Below, piece by piece: positions 25,196-36,300 of a stretch of 64,000 nt of DNA. The position numbers and the translations under genes were made by a program. The notes beneath the pieces were generated by a model that made no database searches, had not been told where the DNA came from, and saw nothing but the letters and a program-made list of their open reading frames with translations. Numbering within the stretch: the stretch's first letter is position 1; each line of letters starts with the position of its first letter. Origin of the DNA: Georgenia soli (GTDB lineage Bacteria; Actinomycetota; Actinomycetes; Actinomycetales; Actinomycetaceae); assembly GCF_002563695.1 (NCBI RefSeq), contig NZ_PDJI01000004.1, positions 1,550,001-1,614,000 of the forward strand, given 5' to 3'.

Positions 25196-27946
25196 TCAGC
25201 CCTTCGCCGTGGTCTTGCGGGTGGTCGTCTTTTTCGCCGTCGTGGTCGTCTTCCGTGCGGCCGGCTTGCGGGCCGGCTTCTTGGCCGGCCCCTTGGCGCG
25301 CTTCTCGGCGAGGAGCTCGTACCCGCGCTCGGGGGTGATCGACTCGACGGCGTCGTCCTTGCGCAGGGTGGCGTTGGTCGTGCCGTCGGTGACGTACGGC
25401 CCGAACCGGCCGTCCTTGACGACAACCGGCTTGCCGCTGACGGGGTCCGTGCCGAGCTCGCGCAGCGGCGGCTTCGCGGTGGCACCACGCCGGGTCTTGG
25501 GCTGGGCGTAGATCGCCAGCGCCTCCTCCAGGGTGATGTCGAAGATCTGGTCCTCGCTCTCGAGCGAGCGCGAGTCCGTCCCCTTCTTCAGGTACGGGCC
25601 GTAGCGGCCGTTCTGGGCGGTGATCTCGACGCCCTCGGCGTCGGTCCCCACCACGCGCGGCAGCGACAGCAGCTTCAGCGCCTGCTCGAGGTCGACGGTC
25701 TCGAGCTGCATGGACTTCAGCAGCGAGGCGGTGCGCGGCTTCGCCTTCGCCTTTTTCCTCGCCGGCTTCTTGCCCGACGCCGCAGCCTCGGCCGCGTCGT
25801 CCTCCTCCGGCAGGACCTCGGTGACGTAGGGGCCGAACCGGCCGTTCTTCGCGATGATCGTGTGCCCGGTGGCCGGGTCCACGCCGAGCTCGCGGCCGTC
25901 GTCGGCCTGGCGCTCGAGCAGCTCGCGGGCCTTCTCGACCGTCAGCTCGTCGGGGGCGACGTCGTCGGGGACCGAGGCCCGCCTGCCCTCCTGGCCGTCC
26001 TCCCCTGGGGTCTCCAGGTAGGGACCGTAGCGGCCCACGCGCAGCGTGATGCCGTCGCCGATGTCGATGCTGTTGACCGCGCGGGCGTCGATGTCCCCCA
26101 GCCCCTCGACGAGGTTCTTCAGGCCGGGACGCTCGGTGGCGTCGTCGCCGCGGTAGAACTTCGCGAGCCAGTCCACGCGGTCCTCGGAGCCGGACGCGAT
26201 GCGGTCGAGGTCGGACTCCATCTCGGCGGTGAAGTCGTAGTCGACGAGGCGCGGGAGGTTGTCCTCGAGGAGGCGCACCACGGAGAACGCCAGCCACGTG
26301 GGCACGAGAGCCTGGCCGCGGCGGTCGACGTAGCCGCGGTCGGTGATGGTGGAGATCGTCGCGGCGTAGGTGGAGGGCCGGCCGATGCCACGCTCCTCCA
26401 GGGCCTTGACGAGGCTGGCCTCGGTGTAACGCGGCGGCGGGGTGGTCTCGTGGCCCTCGGCCAGGACCTGCTCGGTGACGACGACGTCGCCCTCCGCCAC
26501 CACCGGCAGGCGCGTGTCCTTGTCGTCCTTGCCGTTGGTCTCGTACCGGTCGGCGTCGCGGCCCTCCTCGTAGGCGGCGAGGAAGCCGCGGAAGGTGATG
26601 ACCGTGCCGGACGCGGTGAGCTCGGCGGCCACGGTGCGCCCGTCGGCCAGCGTCGGGTCGGCGCCGAGGCGCACCGTGGCGGTGGAGCCGCGGGCGTCGG
26701 CCATCTGGGAGGCGACGGTGCGCTTCCAGATCAGCTCGTACAGCTTGAACTGGGCGCCGCTGAGCTGGCTCGCCACCTGGGCGGGGGTGCGGAAGGAGTC
26801 TCCGGCGGGCCGGATCGCCTCGTGCGCCTCCTGCGCGCCCTTGGCCTTGGTGCCGTACACGCGCGGCTTCTCGGGCACGTACTCGCCGCCGTAGAGCTCC
26901 GCGGCCTGGCGGCGGGCGGCGGAGATCGCCTGCCCGGACAGCGCCGAGGAGTCGGTACGCATGTAGGTGATGAAACCGTTCTCGTACAGGCCCTGCGCGG
27001 TGCGCATGGTCTCCCGGGCGCTCATGCGGAGCTTGCGGGAGGCCTCCTGCTGGAGGGTGGAGGTGGTGAACGGTGCCGCGGGACGGCGCGTGTAGGGCTT
27101 GGTCTCCATCGAGACGACGCGGGCCTGGACCTTCTCCAGCGCCGTGGCGACGTCCGTGGCGAGCGCCTGCTCGAGGTGGACCGTGCCGGCCCTGACGGCC
27201 GCGGCCCTCAGCTGGCCGTCGTCGCCGAAGTCGCGACCGGAGGCGACCCGCCGGCCGTCGAGCGTGACCAGCCGCGCCACGAACCGGGCACGGTCGTCGG
27301 ACGGGCCCCCCGTGAAGGTGCCCTTGACGTCCCAGTACGAGGCGGCCCGGAACGCCATGCGCTCCCGCTCCCGCTCGACCACCATGCGCGTGGCGACGGA
27401 CTGCACCCGCCCGGCGGAGATGCCGGGCTTGATCTTGCGCCACAGCAGCGGCGAGACCTCGTAGCCGACGAGGCGGTCGAGGATGCGCCGGGTCTCCTGC
27501 GCGTCGACGAGGCGGGTGTCGAGCTCGCGGGTGTTCTCCAGGGCGCGGTTGATGGCCTCCCGCGTGATCTCGTGGAAGACCATCCGCCGGACCGGGACCT
27601 TGGGCTTGAGGACGTCGAGGAGGTGCCAGGCGATGGCCTCGCCCTCGCGGTCCTCGTCCGTGGCGAGGTAGAGCTCGTCGGCGGACTTGAGCGCCTTCTT
27701 GAGCTCCGTGACCTTCTTCTTCTTGTCCGAGTCGACGACGTAGTAGGGGTCGAAGTCACCCTCGACGTCGACCGCGAACTTGCCGTACGGCCCCTTCTTC
27801 ATCTCCGGCGGCAGCTCGGAGGGCTGCGGGAGGTCGCGGATGTGACCGACGCTGGCCTCGACCTCGAAGTCGGGACCGAGGTACCCGCCGATGGTGCGGG
27901 CCTTGGCGGGCGACTCGACGATCACAAGCTTGCGGCTGCTGGTCAC
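25196..27946 (-). CDS. topA: DNA topoisomerase I
   Basis: Type IA topoisomerase relaxing negative supercoils. 916 residues. TOPRIM acidic residues in IVESPAKA and TDEDREGEAIAWH; active-site Tyr328 in GFITYMRTDS. The C-terminus has no zinc fingers but several Topo_C repeats (RYGPYLE, NGRFGPYV, NGRYGPYLKKG, DGRFGPYV) and ends in a Lys/Thr-rich basic tail, the actinobacterial pattern. GTG 27946 is used: AAGGAAG lies seven bases upstream and VTSSRKLVIVESPAKA is the family start. It is divergent from the YihY gene. Confidence 0.96.
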   Translation of the reverse strand: MTSSRKLVIVESPAKARTIGGYLGPDFEVEASVGHIRDLPQPSELPPEMKKGPYGKFAVDVEGDFDPYYVVDSDKKKKVTELKKALKSADELYLATDEDREGEAIAWHLLDVLKPKVPVRRMVFHEITREAINRALENTRELDTRLVDAQETRRILDRLVGYEVSPLLWRKIKPGISAGRVQSVATRMVVERERERMAFRAASYWDVKGTFTGGPSDDRARFVARLVTLDGRRVASGRDFGDDGQLRAAAVRAGTVHLEQALATDVATALEKVQARVVSMETKPYTRRPAAPFTTSTLQQEASRKLRMSARETMRTAQGLYENGFITYMRTDSSALSGQAISAARRQAAELYGGEYVPEKPRVYGTKAKGAQEAHEAIRPAGDSFRTPAQVASQLSGAQFKLYELIWKRTVASQMADARGSTATVRLGADPTLADGRTVAAELTASGTVITFRGFLAAYEEGRDADRYETNGKDDKDTRLPVVAEGDVVVTEQVLAEGHETTPPPRYTEASLVKALEERGIGRPSTYAATISTITDRGYVDRRGQALVPTWLAFSVVRLLEDNLPRLVDYDFTAEMESDLDRIASGSEDRVDWLAKFYRGDDATERPGLKNLVEGLGDIDARAVNSIDIGDGITLRVGRYGPYLETPGEDGQEGRRASVPDDVAPDELTVEKARELLERQADDGRELGVDPATGHTIIAKNGRFGPYVTEVLPEEDDAAEAAASGKKPARKKAKAKPRTASLLKSMQLETVDLEQALKLLSLPRVVGTDAEGVEITAQNGRYGPYLKKGTDSRSLESEDQIFDITLEEALAIYAQPKTRRGATAKPPLRELGTDPVSGKPVVVKDGRFGPYVTDGTTNATLRKDDAVESITPERGYELLAEKRAKGPAKKPARKPAARKTTTTAKKTTTRKTTAKG

Positions 27947-28118
27947 GCGGACCTTCCTTACTGGGGCGTTGCTGGGAGCCTCGTGGCGACGGGGTTCGCG
28001 GCCGACGGTACCTCGTCCGCCGGACAAGGTGCAGAACGGGGCGGGGACGTGGGCCGCCCGGCGGACGCCGAGCGAGCCGGCCATCCCGGTGCTTGGCTTG
28101 GTCCGGGAGGTGGAGGCG

Positions 28119-29165
28119 ATGGCGCAGGAGGGGCTCGGGACGTCGGCGCCCGTCCGGCAGACGCAGGTGGTCGGACGGCGCCCCTCGCGCCGCTTCATGG
28201 CGGGCAAGGCACTGCGCGAGTTCTTCAACGACGAGTGCTGGGACCGAGCGGCCGGCATGACCTTCTTCGGGGCGCTGTCGGTCCCGCCGCTGGCGGTCGC
28301 CATCTCCTCGATCTTCGCCCTCGCGGGCCAGAACGAGGCCGCGGTGACGGCGGTGCTCGACGTGCTGCGGCTGCTCGCGCCGGACCAGGAGTCGTTCGAG
28401 GCGGTGACCCGACCGGTGCTCGCGCTGACGGACCATCCTGCCGCCGGGTTCTCCCTCGTCGTCGGGCTCGTCACGTCGTTGTGGCTGGCGGCCGGGTACG
28501 TGGGGTCGTTCGGTCGGGCGATGAACCAGATCTACGGGGTGCACGAGGGCCGCCCGCTGTGGCGCCTGCAGCTGTGGCACCTGCTCACCACCGTGGTCCT
28601 CGTGGCGTTCGGGGTGCTCGTGACGATCCTGCTCGTGGTCTCCGGGCCGGTGGCCCGGGCGGTGGGGGCGGTGCTCGGTGTCGGCCGGACCGCGGTCGTG
28701 GTGTGGGAGGTGGTGCGCTGGCCGGTGCTCCTGCTCGCGGCCGTCCTCGTGGTGGCGCTGCTGCACTACGCCACCCCGAACGTGCGGCACCCGCGGTTCC
28801 GGTGGGTCTCCCCGGGCGCGCTCGTCGCGATCGGCCTGGCCGCCGTCGCCACCCTGGGGCTGCGGCTGTACGCCTACTCCGGCCGGTTCGACCTGACCTA
28901 CGGCGGCGTGCTGGCCGGCATCGTCGTGGTCTCCCTCTGGATGTGGATCATCAACATGGCGCTGCTCCTCGGCGCGGAGATCGACGCCGAGGCCATCCGC
29001 GCCCGCCAGCTCGTCGCCGGCATCCGCGCGGCCGAGACAGCGATCCAGCTGCCGGTCCGGGACACCCGCGCCACCGAGCGGGCCAGGCGCCGCCAGGCCG
29101 CGGACGCCGCGCGCGCCCGCAGCCTGCGTCACTCCCACGGCTGGCGCGACGACGACGAGAAGTGA
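28119..29165 (+). CDS. YihY/BrkB-family membrane protein
   Basis: 348 residues with about six membrane helices, starting near residue 45 after a basic N-terminus. Family landmarks: AAGMTFFGALSVPPLAV, SLWLAAGYVGSFGRAMNQIYGVHEGRPLW and YATPNVRHPRFRWVSPGAL, then LDLTYG-type FDLTYGGVLAGIVVVSLWMWIIN. The family was misnamed RNase BN; the function is unsettled. ATG 28119 has GGAGGTGGAGG just upstream. The stop is six bases from the stop of the GH65 gene on the other strand, with no room for a terminator. Confidence 0.9.
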   Translation: MAQEGLGTSAPVRQTQVVGRRPSRRFMAGKALREFFNDECWDRAAGMTFFGALSVPPLAVAISSIFALAGQNEAAVTAVLDVLRLLAPDQESFEAVTRPVLALTDHPAAGFSLVVGLVTSLWLAAGYVGSFGRAMNQIYGVHEGRPLWRLQLWHLLTTVVLVAFGVLVTILLVVSGPVARAVGAVLGVGRTAVVVWEVVRWPVLLLAAVLVVALLHYATPNVRHPRFRWVSPGALVAIGLAAVATLGLRLYAYSGRFDLTYGGVLAGIVVVSLWMWIINMALLLGAEIDAEAIRARQLVAGIRAAETAIQLPVRDTRATERARRRQAADAARARSLRHSHGWRDDDEK

Positions 29166-29171
29166 GACCGG

Positions 29172-31577
29172 TCAGGCGACGTGGTCGGCCTCGAGGGCCC
29201 GGGGCACCTCGAACCCGCCCTCGCCGTTGATACGCCGCGGTGCCCGCCCGGGCGGCTGCGTGGGCGGCGGCAGCAGCGGCTGCGGGGTGCGCAGGGGGCG
29301 CACGAGCGGGACGTCGTCGCCGACCTCGACGTCCTCGTCGTACAGGCGCAGCGGCATGCGGCAGCCGGCCGGGCCGGCGACCGCGCAGCGCACCTCGCCC
29401 TCGCCGATCCGCACCTCGAGCCGCATCCCGTGCCAGCGCACCCGGAAGGTCAGCGCCTTGATGGTCGACGGCAGGGCGGGTGCGAGGCGCAGCACCTCAC
29501 CGTCCTCGCGCAGGCCCCCGAAGCCGGCGACGACGCCGATCCAGGCGCCGGCCAGCGAGGCGAGGTGCACGCCGTGCTCGGTGGTCTGCTGCAGGTCGTG
29601 CAGGTCCACCAGGGCCGCCTCGTGGAGGTAGTCCCGGGCCAGGTCCAGGTGCCCGACCTCGGCGCACATCACCGCCTGGGTGCAGGCGGAGAGCGAGGAG
29701 TCGCGCACGGTGCGGCGCTCGTAGTAGTCGAGGTTGCGGGCCTTCTCCTCTGCCGTGAAGGCCTGCGGGTGCCAGTGCATCGCGAGCACCAGGTCGGCCT
29801 GCTTGACCACCTGCTTGCGGTACAGCTGCACGTACGGCGCGTGCAGCAGCAGCGGGTAGCGGTGCCCGTTCGGCTCGAACTCCCACTCGGCGAACCGGGT
29901 GAAGTGCGAGCACTGCTCGTGCACGCCGAGGGTCTCGTCGAAGGGGATGTGGACGTTCCGGGCCGCCTTCTCCCAGGCGGCCAGCTCCGCCGTCGTCACG
30001 CCCATCTCTGCGGCGAGGTCGGGGTTGCGTCGGCACGCCTCCACGGCGCTGGTGAGGTTCCGCGCCGCCTGGAGGTTGGTGAAGACGTTGTCGTCGACCA
30101 CCGCCGTGTACTCGTCCGGACCGGTGACCCCGTCCATGTGCCAGCCGCCGTGGCTGTCGTGGTGGCCGCGGGAGTGCCACAGCCGGGCCGTCTCGACGAG
30201 GACCGCGAAGCCTCCCTCGCGCTCGAGCGTGATGTCCCCGGTGACCTGGCGGTAGACCTCGAAGGCCCGGACGATGTCGGCGTTGATGTGGAAGGCGGCC
30301 GTCCCGGCGGGCCAGTACGCCGACGTCTCCGCGCCGTCGATGGTGCGCCACGGGAACGTGGCCCCGCCCAGCCCGAGGGTGCGCGCCCGGTCCCTCGCCG
30401 CCTGCAGGGTCCCGGCGCGCCAGCGCAGCGCGTAGGCGGCGGCCTCCGGGGCGGTCAGGGTCAGGACGGGCAGGACGAACCCCTCGATGTCCCAGAAGGT
30501 GTGGCCGTTGTAGCCGGTGCCGGTCAGCCCCTTCGCCCCGATCGCGCGCCCCTCCGAGCGGGCACCCGCCTGCAGCACGTGGAACAGCCCGAGGCGCACC
30601 GCCTGCTGCAGGACCGGGTCACCCTCGATCTCGACGTCCGCGGCGTCCCAGAACTCGGCCAGGTACTCCTCCTGCAGGCCCCTGAGCGTGGTCCAGCCGC
30701 CGTAGCGGGCGCTCGTGAGGGCGGCGGCCACCTGGTCGCGCAGCGCGGTGGAGGTGCGCGTGCCGGACCAGCCGTACGCCACGTACTTCACGAGGCGGAG
30801 CTTCTGGCCCGGCTGCAGCACGGTGACGACCGAAGTGCGCGCCCAGTCGGCCCGCGCCTCGTTCTCGAGGTCGTACTGGGCGTCGCACTCGATGTCGTGG
30901 TCCATGCCGGCGGCGAGGTGGAGCTCCGACTGCGCCGTGCGGTGCACGAGCACGGCGCCGCGCTGCTCGACGTCCTGGCTCACCGCCACGAGCGGTGAGT
31001 GCAGCGCCTTCGCCACCCGCGGGTCGTCCCCCTCGGCCGGCACGGGTCCCGCCTCGTTGGCGACGAGCCCGGACTGGACGATGATGCGGGTCTCCTCCTC
31101 CGCCTCCACCGTGTAGGCGATGGCGGCGACGGCGCGGTGGGAGAAGGACACCAGGCGCGAGGACTTGATCCGCACCGGCCGGCCGGCGGGTGAGGTCCAG
31201 TGCACCTCGCGCCGCAGGATGCCGGTCCGCATGTCGAGGCGTCGCTCGTGCTTGGTGAGCTTGCCGTAGCGCACGTCGAAGGGCTCGTCGTCGACGAGCA
31301 GGCGGATCAGCTTGCCGTTGGTGACGTTGACGATGGCCTGCCCGGCCTCCGGGTAGCCGTAGCCACCCTCCGGGTAGGGCAGCGGGTGATGCTCGAAGAC
31401 GCCGGAGACGTAGGTGCCGGGGACGACGTTCGGCTCCCCCTCGTCGAAGTTGCCGCGCAGCCCGATGTGGCCGTTGGACAGGGCGAACAGGGACTCCGTC
31501 TGCCCGAGGTGCTCGAGGTCGAGCTCCTTCTCGCACAGCACCCACGGGTCGCGCCCGAGGTCCGCGTGTCCCTTCAC
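29172..31577 (-). CDS. Glycoside hydrolase family 65 disaccharide phosphorylase
   Basis: Cytoplasmic inverting phosphorylase cleaving an alpha-glucoside (maltose, trehalose, kojibiose or similar) with phosphate to beta-glucose 1-phosphate. 801 residues: N-terminal beta-sandwich ([19 protein letters not shown]), (alpha/alpha)6 barrel with [14 protein letters not shown] and general acid Glu489 in [12 protein letters not shown], the phosphate-loop region near [12 protein letters not shown], and a C-terminal beta domain. The GTG overlaps the stop of the beta-phosphoglucomutase gene (GTGA), and that partner converts its product to glucose 6-phosphate. Substrate within GH65 cannot be read from sequence by eye. 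Confidence 0.93.
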   Translation of the reverse strand: MKGHADLGRDPWVLCEKELDLEHLGQTESLFALSNGHIGLRGNFDEGEPNVVPGTYVSGVFEHHPLPYPEGGYGYPEAGQAIVNVTNGKLIRLLVDDEPFDVRYGKLTKHERRLDMRTGILRREVHWTSPAGRPVRIKSSRLVSFSHRAVAAIAYTVEAEEETRIIVQSGLVANEAGPVPAEGDDPRVAKALHSPLVAVSQDVEQRGAVLVHRTAQSELHLAAGMDHDIECDAQYDLENEARADWARTSVVTVLQPGQKLRLVKYVAYGWSGTRTSTALRDQVAAALTSARYGGWTTLRGLQEEYLAEFWDAADVEIEGDPVLQQAVRLGLFHVLQAGARSEGRAIGAKGLTGTGYNGHTFWDIEGFVLPVLTLTAPEAAAYALRWRAGTLQAARDRARTLGLGGATFPWRTIDGAETSAYWPAGTAAFHINADIVRAFEVYRQVTGDITLEREGGFAVLVETARLWHSRGHHDSHGGWHMDGVTGPDEYTAVVDDNVFTNLQAARNLTSAVEACRRNPDLAAEMGVTTAELAAWEKAARNVHIPFDETLGVHEQCSHFTRFAEWEFEPNGHRYPLLLHAPYVQLYRKQVVKQADLVLAMHWHPQAFTAEEKARNLDYYERRTVRDSSLSACTQAVMCAEVGHLDLARDYLHEAALVDLHDLQQTTEHGVHLASLAGAWIGVVAGFGGLREDGEVLRLAPALPSTIKALTFRVRWHGMRLEVRIGEGEVRCAVAGPAGCRMPLRLYDEDVEVGDDVPLVRPLRTPQPLLPPPTQPPGRAPRRINGEGGFEVPRALEADHVA

Positions 31578-32308
31578 AGCAGCTCCTCCAGATCCGTCAC
31601 GACGACGTCGGCCCCCGCCGCCCGCAGGGCGTCCGCCTGCCCGAGCCGGTCGACCCCCACCACGTAGCCGAAGTCTCCCGCCCGGCCGGCCTCGACGCCC
31701 GCGATGGCGTCCTCGAAGACCGCGGCGGCGCCGGGGGGCACGCCGAGCTCCTCCGCCGCCACGAGGAAGGTGTCGGGGGCCGGCTTGCCGGGCAGGGAGC
31801 GTTCGCGGGCGACGACGCCGTCCACCACGACGTCGAAGCGGTCCGCCAGCCCCGTGACCTGCAGCACCGTGGCCGTGTTGGCGCTGGAGGAGACGACGGC
31901 GAGGGCCAGGCCCGCCGCGCGGGCGGCGTCCACGTACCGGCGGCTGGCCGGGTAGACCTCCACGCCGTCGTCCCGCACCAGCTGCTGGACCAGGGTGTTC
32001 TTGCGGTTGCCGACGCCGTTCACGGTCTCGGCGTCCGGGGCGTCGCCGGGCTCCCCCTCGGGCAGGTGGATGCCGCGGCTGGTGAGGAAGTCCCGCACGC
32101 CGTCGGCCCGTCGCTTGCCGTCGACGTGGGCGGCGTAGTCCGCCTGCGCGTCGAACGGCACGAAGGAGGTTCCCGTGCGGGCGGCACGGGCGGCGAGGTA
32201 CTCGTCGAACGTGCGGGCCCAGGCGGCGGCGTGGACGCGGGCCGTGTCCGTGAGGACACCGTCGAGGTCGAACAGACAGGCTCTGACGCCGTCCGGCAGT
32301 CCCAGCAC
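31574..32308 (-). CDS. Beta-phosphoglucomutase family HAD phosphatase
   Basis: Converts beta-glucose 1-phosphate to glucose 6-phosphate. 244 residues. Nucleophile D14 and acid/base D16 in [15 protein letters not shown], the large helical cap containing the [18 protein letters not shown] segment, motif II SSSAN, motif III Lys in GKPAPDTF and motif [13 protein letters not shown]. The GTG start has AAAGGG upstream. It is the first gene of a two-gene unit with GH65, the classic phosphorolysis pair. Confidence 0.92.
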   Translation of the reverse strand: MLGLPDGVRACLFDLDGVLTDTARVHAAAWARTFDEYLAARAARTGTSFVPFDAQADYAAHVDGKRRADGVRDFLTSRGIHLPEGEPGDAPDAETVNGVGNRKNTLVQQLVRDDGVEVYPASRRYVDAARAAGLALAVVSSSANTATVLQVTGLADRFDVVVDGVVARERSLPGKPAPDTFLVAAEELGVPPGAAAVFEDAIAGVEAGRAGDFGYVVGVDRLGQADALRAAGADVVVTDLEELL

Positions 32309-32421
32309 GCGAAGCCCTTTCGGTCGTGCGGATCGTGGGACCACTTTCGCACCGCCTCCGCGGCGGCACGATCCGAGTGGGCCGGAGTGCCGGAGGGACG
32401 GAGCGCGGACCGAACGGCAGG

Positions 32422-33294
32422 TCAGCGCCGCGGGGCCCCGAGGGCGAGCGCCGCGTACCCGCTCAGGCACGCCACGGCGACCACGCCGGCGCTCGCGCCC
32501 CCGTAGGCGAGCAGCTGCTCGGCTCGCGAGTCGCCGCCCACCTGGGAGGCGACCACCATGGCCACCAGCGCGGCCAGCGCGCCCGCCAGCCCGACGACGG
32601 CCAAAAGGGTACGGGTCAGGGCGTCGGCCCGCCGGGACCACGCCGGCGCCGCGCGGCCGCTGTCGTCCGTCCCGGGCCCGACGACGGCGAGGGCCAGGAA
32701 CACCCAGGCACTGACGACCAGGAGGGCGGCGACGACGTCGGAGGCACGGTGCCAGCCGCCGATCATGGTGGACAGGCCCGTGCCGCCGGCGTAGGCCAGG
32801 CCCACGAGCGTGGCGAGCCAGCGCCAGCGCGGCGGCGTCGCCAGGAGGGCGGCGCCGGCGACCGCGGCGGCCACCGTGGTGTGCCCGCTCGGCAACGAGT
32901 TCATGGTCGCCTCGGAGATGCCCAGCTGAGGACGGTCGAAGATGCTGTACTTCAGCAGCTGGGTGGTCACGTTCGCCCCGCCGACCACCGCGGCGACGGC
33001 CACGGCCACCATGACCCGACGGCGCAGCAGCGCGACCGCACCGGCCACCAGGATCGTGAGGGCCAGGAAAGGCACGGAGACGACGTCGAGGACGGACTGG
33101 GCGCCCTCGTCGAGCCGGCTGCGCCCGATCCGCGAGCCCAGGTAGGCGATCTCGTCGATGCGCTGCCCGGTCGGCGTCGTCACGAAGAACCACCAGACCC
33201 CCACGACCGCGGCCGCCGCCAGGGCGGCGAGGAGCACCCCCGCGGCGCGCCGGGCGACGAGCGGAGGTGCCGAGGGAGCGTCGGTCTTCGTCAC
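32422..33294 (-). CDS. PAP2-superfamily membrane phosphatase
   Basis: Integral membrane phosphatase acting on lipid phosphates or polyprenyl pyrophosphates. 290 residues with six or more helices. The three PAP2 motifs are intact: KYSIFDRP near residue 115, LPSGHTT near 134 and [11 protein letters not shown] near 176, so it should be catalytically active. A C-terminal membrane region follows the PAP2 domain. GTG 33294 is chosen because TACCGT lies exactly six bases before it; GTG 33315 would add seven residues. It is divergent from icmF. Confidence 0.9.
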   Translation of the reverse strand: MTKTDAPSAPPLVARRAAGVLLAALAAAAVVGVWWFFVTTPTGQRIDEIAYLGSRIGRSRLDEGAQSVLDVVSVPFLALTILVAGAVALLRRRVMVAVAVAAVVGGANVTTQLLKYSIFDRPQLGISEATMNSLPSGHTTVAAAVAGAALLATPPRWRWLATLVGLAYAGGTGLSTMIGGWHRASDVVAALLVVSAWVFLALAVVGPGTDDSGRAAPAWSRRADALTRTLLAVVGLAGALAALVAMVVASQVGGDSRAEQLLAYGGASAGVVAVACLSGYAALALGAPRR

Positions 33295-33300
33295 GGGACC

Positions 33301-33306
33301 ACGGTA
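33301..33306 (-). promoter_or_regulatory. -10 box of the PAP2 gene, leaderless
   Basis: TACCGT on the reverse strand, six bases before GTG 33294. Confidence 0.5.
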
Positions 33307-33318
33307 TCCGCGCACCGA

Positions 33319-33324
33319 TAGACT
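33319..33324 (+). promoter_or_regulatory. -10 box of icmF
   Basis: TAGACT, 38 bases before the icmF ATG, leaving a short leader with GGAGG. It sits within 20 bases of the opposing PAP2 promoter. Confidence 0.4.
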
Positions 33325-33362
33325 GCGAGCGCCCCGCCCGACGACGTGTGGAGGTTCACGCG

Positions 33363-36300
33363 ATGACCACCCTCGCCCGCCCGAGCGAGAAGCAGGTGAC
33401 CACCAGTCCGCTGAGGTTCGTCACAGCGGCCGGACTCTTCGACGGCCACGACGCGTCGATCAACATCATGCGCCGCCTCATCCAGGACCGGGGCGCCGAG
33501 GTGATCCACCTCGGGCACAACCGCTCCGTCGAGGACGTGGTGCGGGCCGCGCTGCAGGAGGACGCCGACGCGATCGCGCTCTCCTCCTACCAGGGCGGCC
33601 ACCTGGAGTACTTCCGCTACATGGTGGACATGCTGGCCGAGCGGGGGGCCGCGCACGTGCGGGTCTTCGGCGGGGGCGGCGGGACCATCACGCACGAGGA
33701 GATCGCCGACCTCGAGGCCTACGGGGTCGAGAAGATCTACCACCCCGACGACGGCATGAGGCTCGGCCTGACCGGGATGGTCGACGACGTGGTCGCCCGC
33801 ACGGCCCGGCACCGGGCCGCCCGCGGGGAGGTGCCGCCCCCCGACGGCGCGGCGGTCGCCGCCGGCGAGGACGCCGCCGTGGGGAGGGTGCTGAGCGCCA
33901 TCGAGGACGGCGCCTGGGACGGTGCCGAGCTCGAGAGGCTGCGCGAGGCGTGGGCAGGGCGGGCGGCGAGCTCCGGCGTCGTCCCCGTGGTGGGGGTGAC
34001 CGGCACGGGGGGCGCGGGGAAGTCCTCGGTCATCGACGAGCTGCTGAACCGGTTCCTCGTGTCCTTCCCGCAGATGCGGGTGGCGGTGCTGTCGGTGGAC
34101 CCGACTCGGCGGCGCACCGGCGGCGCGCTGCTCGGGGACCGGATCCGCATGAACACGCTGCGCAGCCCGCGGGTGTACATGCGGTCCATGGCCACCCGCG
34201 CCCGGCACGTGGCCGTCAGCGCCGTGCTGCGGGACGCGGTGGCGTTCCTCCGCTCGGCGGGGTTCGACCTGGTGTTGGTGGAGACGGCCGGGATCGGGCA
34301 GGCGGACTCCGCCGTGGTGGAGCTGGTGGACCTGCCCGTGTACGTCATGACCAGCGACTACGGGGCGGCGAGCCAGCTCGAGAAGATCGACATGCTGGAC
34401 TACGCCGACCTCGTGGTGCTGAACAAGTACGACAGGCGCGGCGCCGAGGACGCGCTGCGGGACGTGCGCAAGCAGTGGCGGCGGAACCGGGTGGCGTTCG
34501 ACGTGCCCGACGAGGAGGTGCCCGTCTATCCGACCATCGCCAGCCAGTTCAACGACCCCGGCATCACCTGGATGTTCGTGAACCTGTGCCGGCTGGTCCG
34601 CGAGCGGGTGCTCGCACCGGGGAGCGACGGCAGGGCCGGCACTGACGGCGCCGCCCGCCCGCCCGCACGCGTCGACTTCCGTCCCGAGCTCGACACGACC
34701 CTGCGGGAGCCGCGCGCCACCGTGCTCATCCCGCCGAGCCGGGTGCGCTACCTCGCCGAGATCGCCGAGCAGGGCCGGGCGGCGAACGCGGCGGTCGCGG
34801 TGCAGGCGGACGCCGCGGACCGCGCCCAGGCGTACTGGACCGCGCTGAAGGACCTCGGGGACCCCCGTCTGCCCGGCCCGCTCGAGGCGTACGCGGACGC
34901 GGACCTGACGGCGGGCCAGCCGTCGGGACGTGACGCGGCCGCCGAGCCGTCGGGACGTGACGCGGCGGCCGGCCCCATCGGTCCGCCGACCCACCGGCCG
35001 GACGCGACTCCCGGGGGCCCGGAGACGACGCCCCAGGGACCGGACGCGACGCTCCTGCAGCTGCGCCGTCGTTACGACGACGCGCTGGGCACCCTCTCCC
35101 CCGAGTCGCTCGCGCTGCTGCGCGGGTGGCCCGAGCGGCTGCGGTCGATCACGGACGAGGCCGCCGAGTACCAGGTGCGCGGGCGGGCGATCCGGGTGGA
35201 GAACTACCGCGAGTCGCTCAGCCACCTGCGGGTGCCGAAGGTGGCGGCGCCGCGCTACCGCAGCTGGGGGGACCTGCTGCAGTTCCTCGGCAAGGAGAAC
35301 CTCCCCGGCCACTACCCGTACACGGCCGGGGTCTACCCGTACCGGCGCACGGGCGAGGACCCGACACGGATGTTCGCCGGCGAGGGCACGCCCGAGCGCA
35401 CCAACCGCCGCTTTCACTACCTCTCGCGCGGGCAGACCGCGGTGCGGCTGTCCACCGCGTTCGACTCGGTGACGCTGTACGGGGAGGACCCGGCGCCCCG
35501 GCCCGACATCTACGGCAAGGTCGGGAACTCGGGGGTCAACGTCCCCACGCTGGACGACATGAAGAAGCTGTACTCCGGCTTCGACCTGTGCGCGCCGACC
35601 ACGTCCGTGTCGATGACGATCAACGGCCCGGCGCCGATCATCCTGGCGATGTTCCTCACCACCGCGATCGACCAGCAGGTGGAGAAGTACCTGCGGACGG
35701 ACCCCGACCGGTGGGCGGCGGCGCAGCGCCTGCTCGAGCAGAGGTTCGCGGGCCGGCCGCGGCCGGTCTACGCGGGCGACCTGCCGCCGGGGCACGACGG
35801 GCTGGGACTGGCCCTGCTCGGCGTGACCGGCGACGAGCTCGTCGACGCGGCGACGTACGAGCGGATCAAGGACGAGACGCTGCGCGTGGTCCGCGGCACC
35901 GTCCAGGCGGACATCCTCAAGGAGGACCAGGCGCAGAACACCTGCATCTTCAGCACCGAGTTCGCGCTGCGGATGATGGGCGACATCCAGGAGTACTTCA
36001 TCCGCAACGGGGTGCGGAACTTCTACTCGGTGTCGATCTCGGGCTACCACATCGCCGAGGCCGGGGCGAACCCCGTCAGCCAGCTCGCGTTCACGCTCGC
36101 GAACGGGCTGACGTTCGTCGAGTACTACCTGGCCCGCGGGATGGCGGTCGACGACTTCGCGCCCAACCTGTCGTTCTTCTTCTCCAACGGGATGGACCCC
36201 GAGTACACGGTCATCGGCCGGGTGGCGCGACGGATCTGGGCGCGCGCGATGCGGGACCGGTACGGCGCCGGGCCGCGCAGCCAGATGCTCAAGTACCACA

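Noticed and set aside
23363..29230. Very long open frame of about 1955 codons on the forward strand
   Set aside because: It lies opposite tmk, the oxidoreductase, topA and across the YihY gene; composition is Arg/Gly/Asp-rich and it has no family match. High GC creates long antisense frames.
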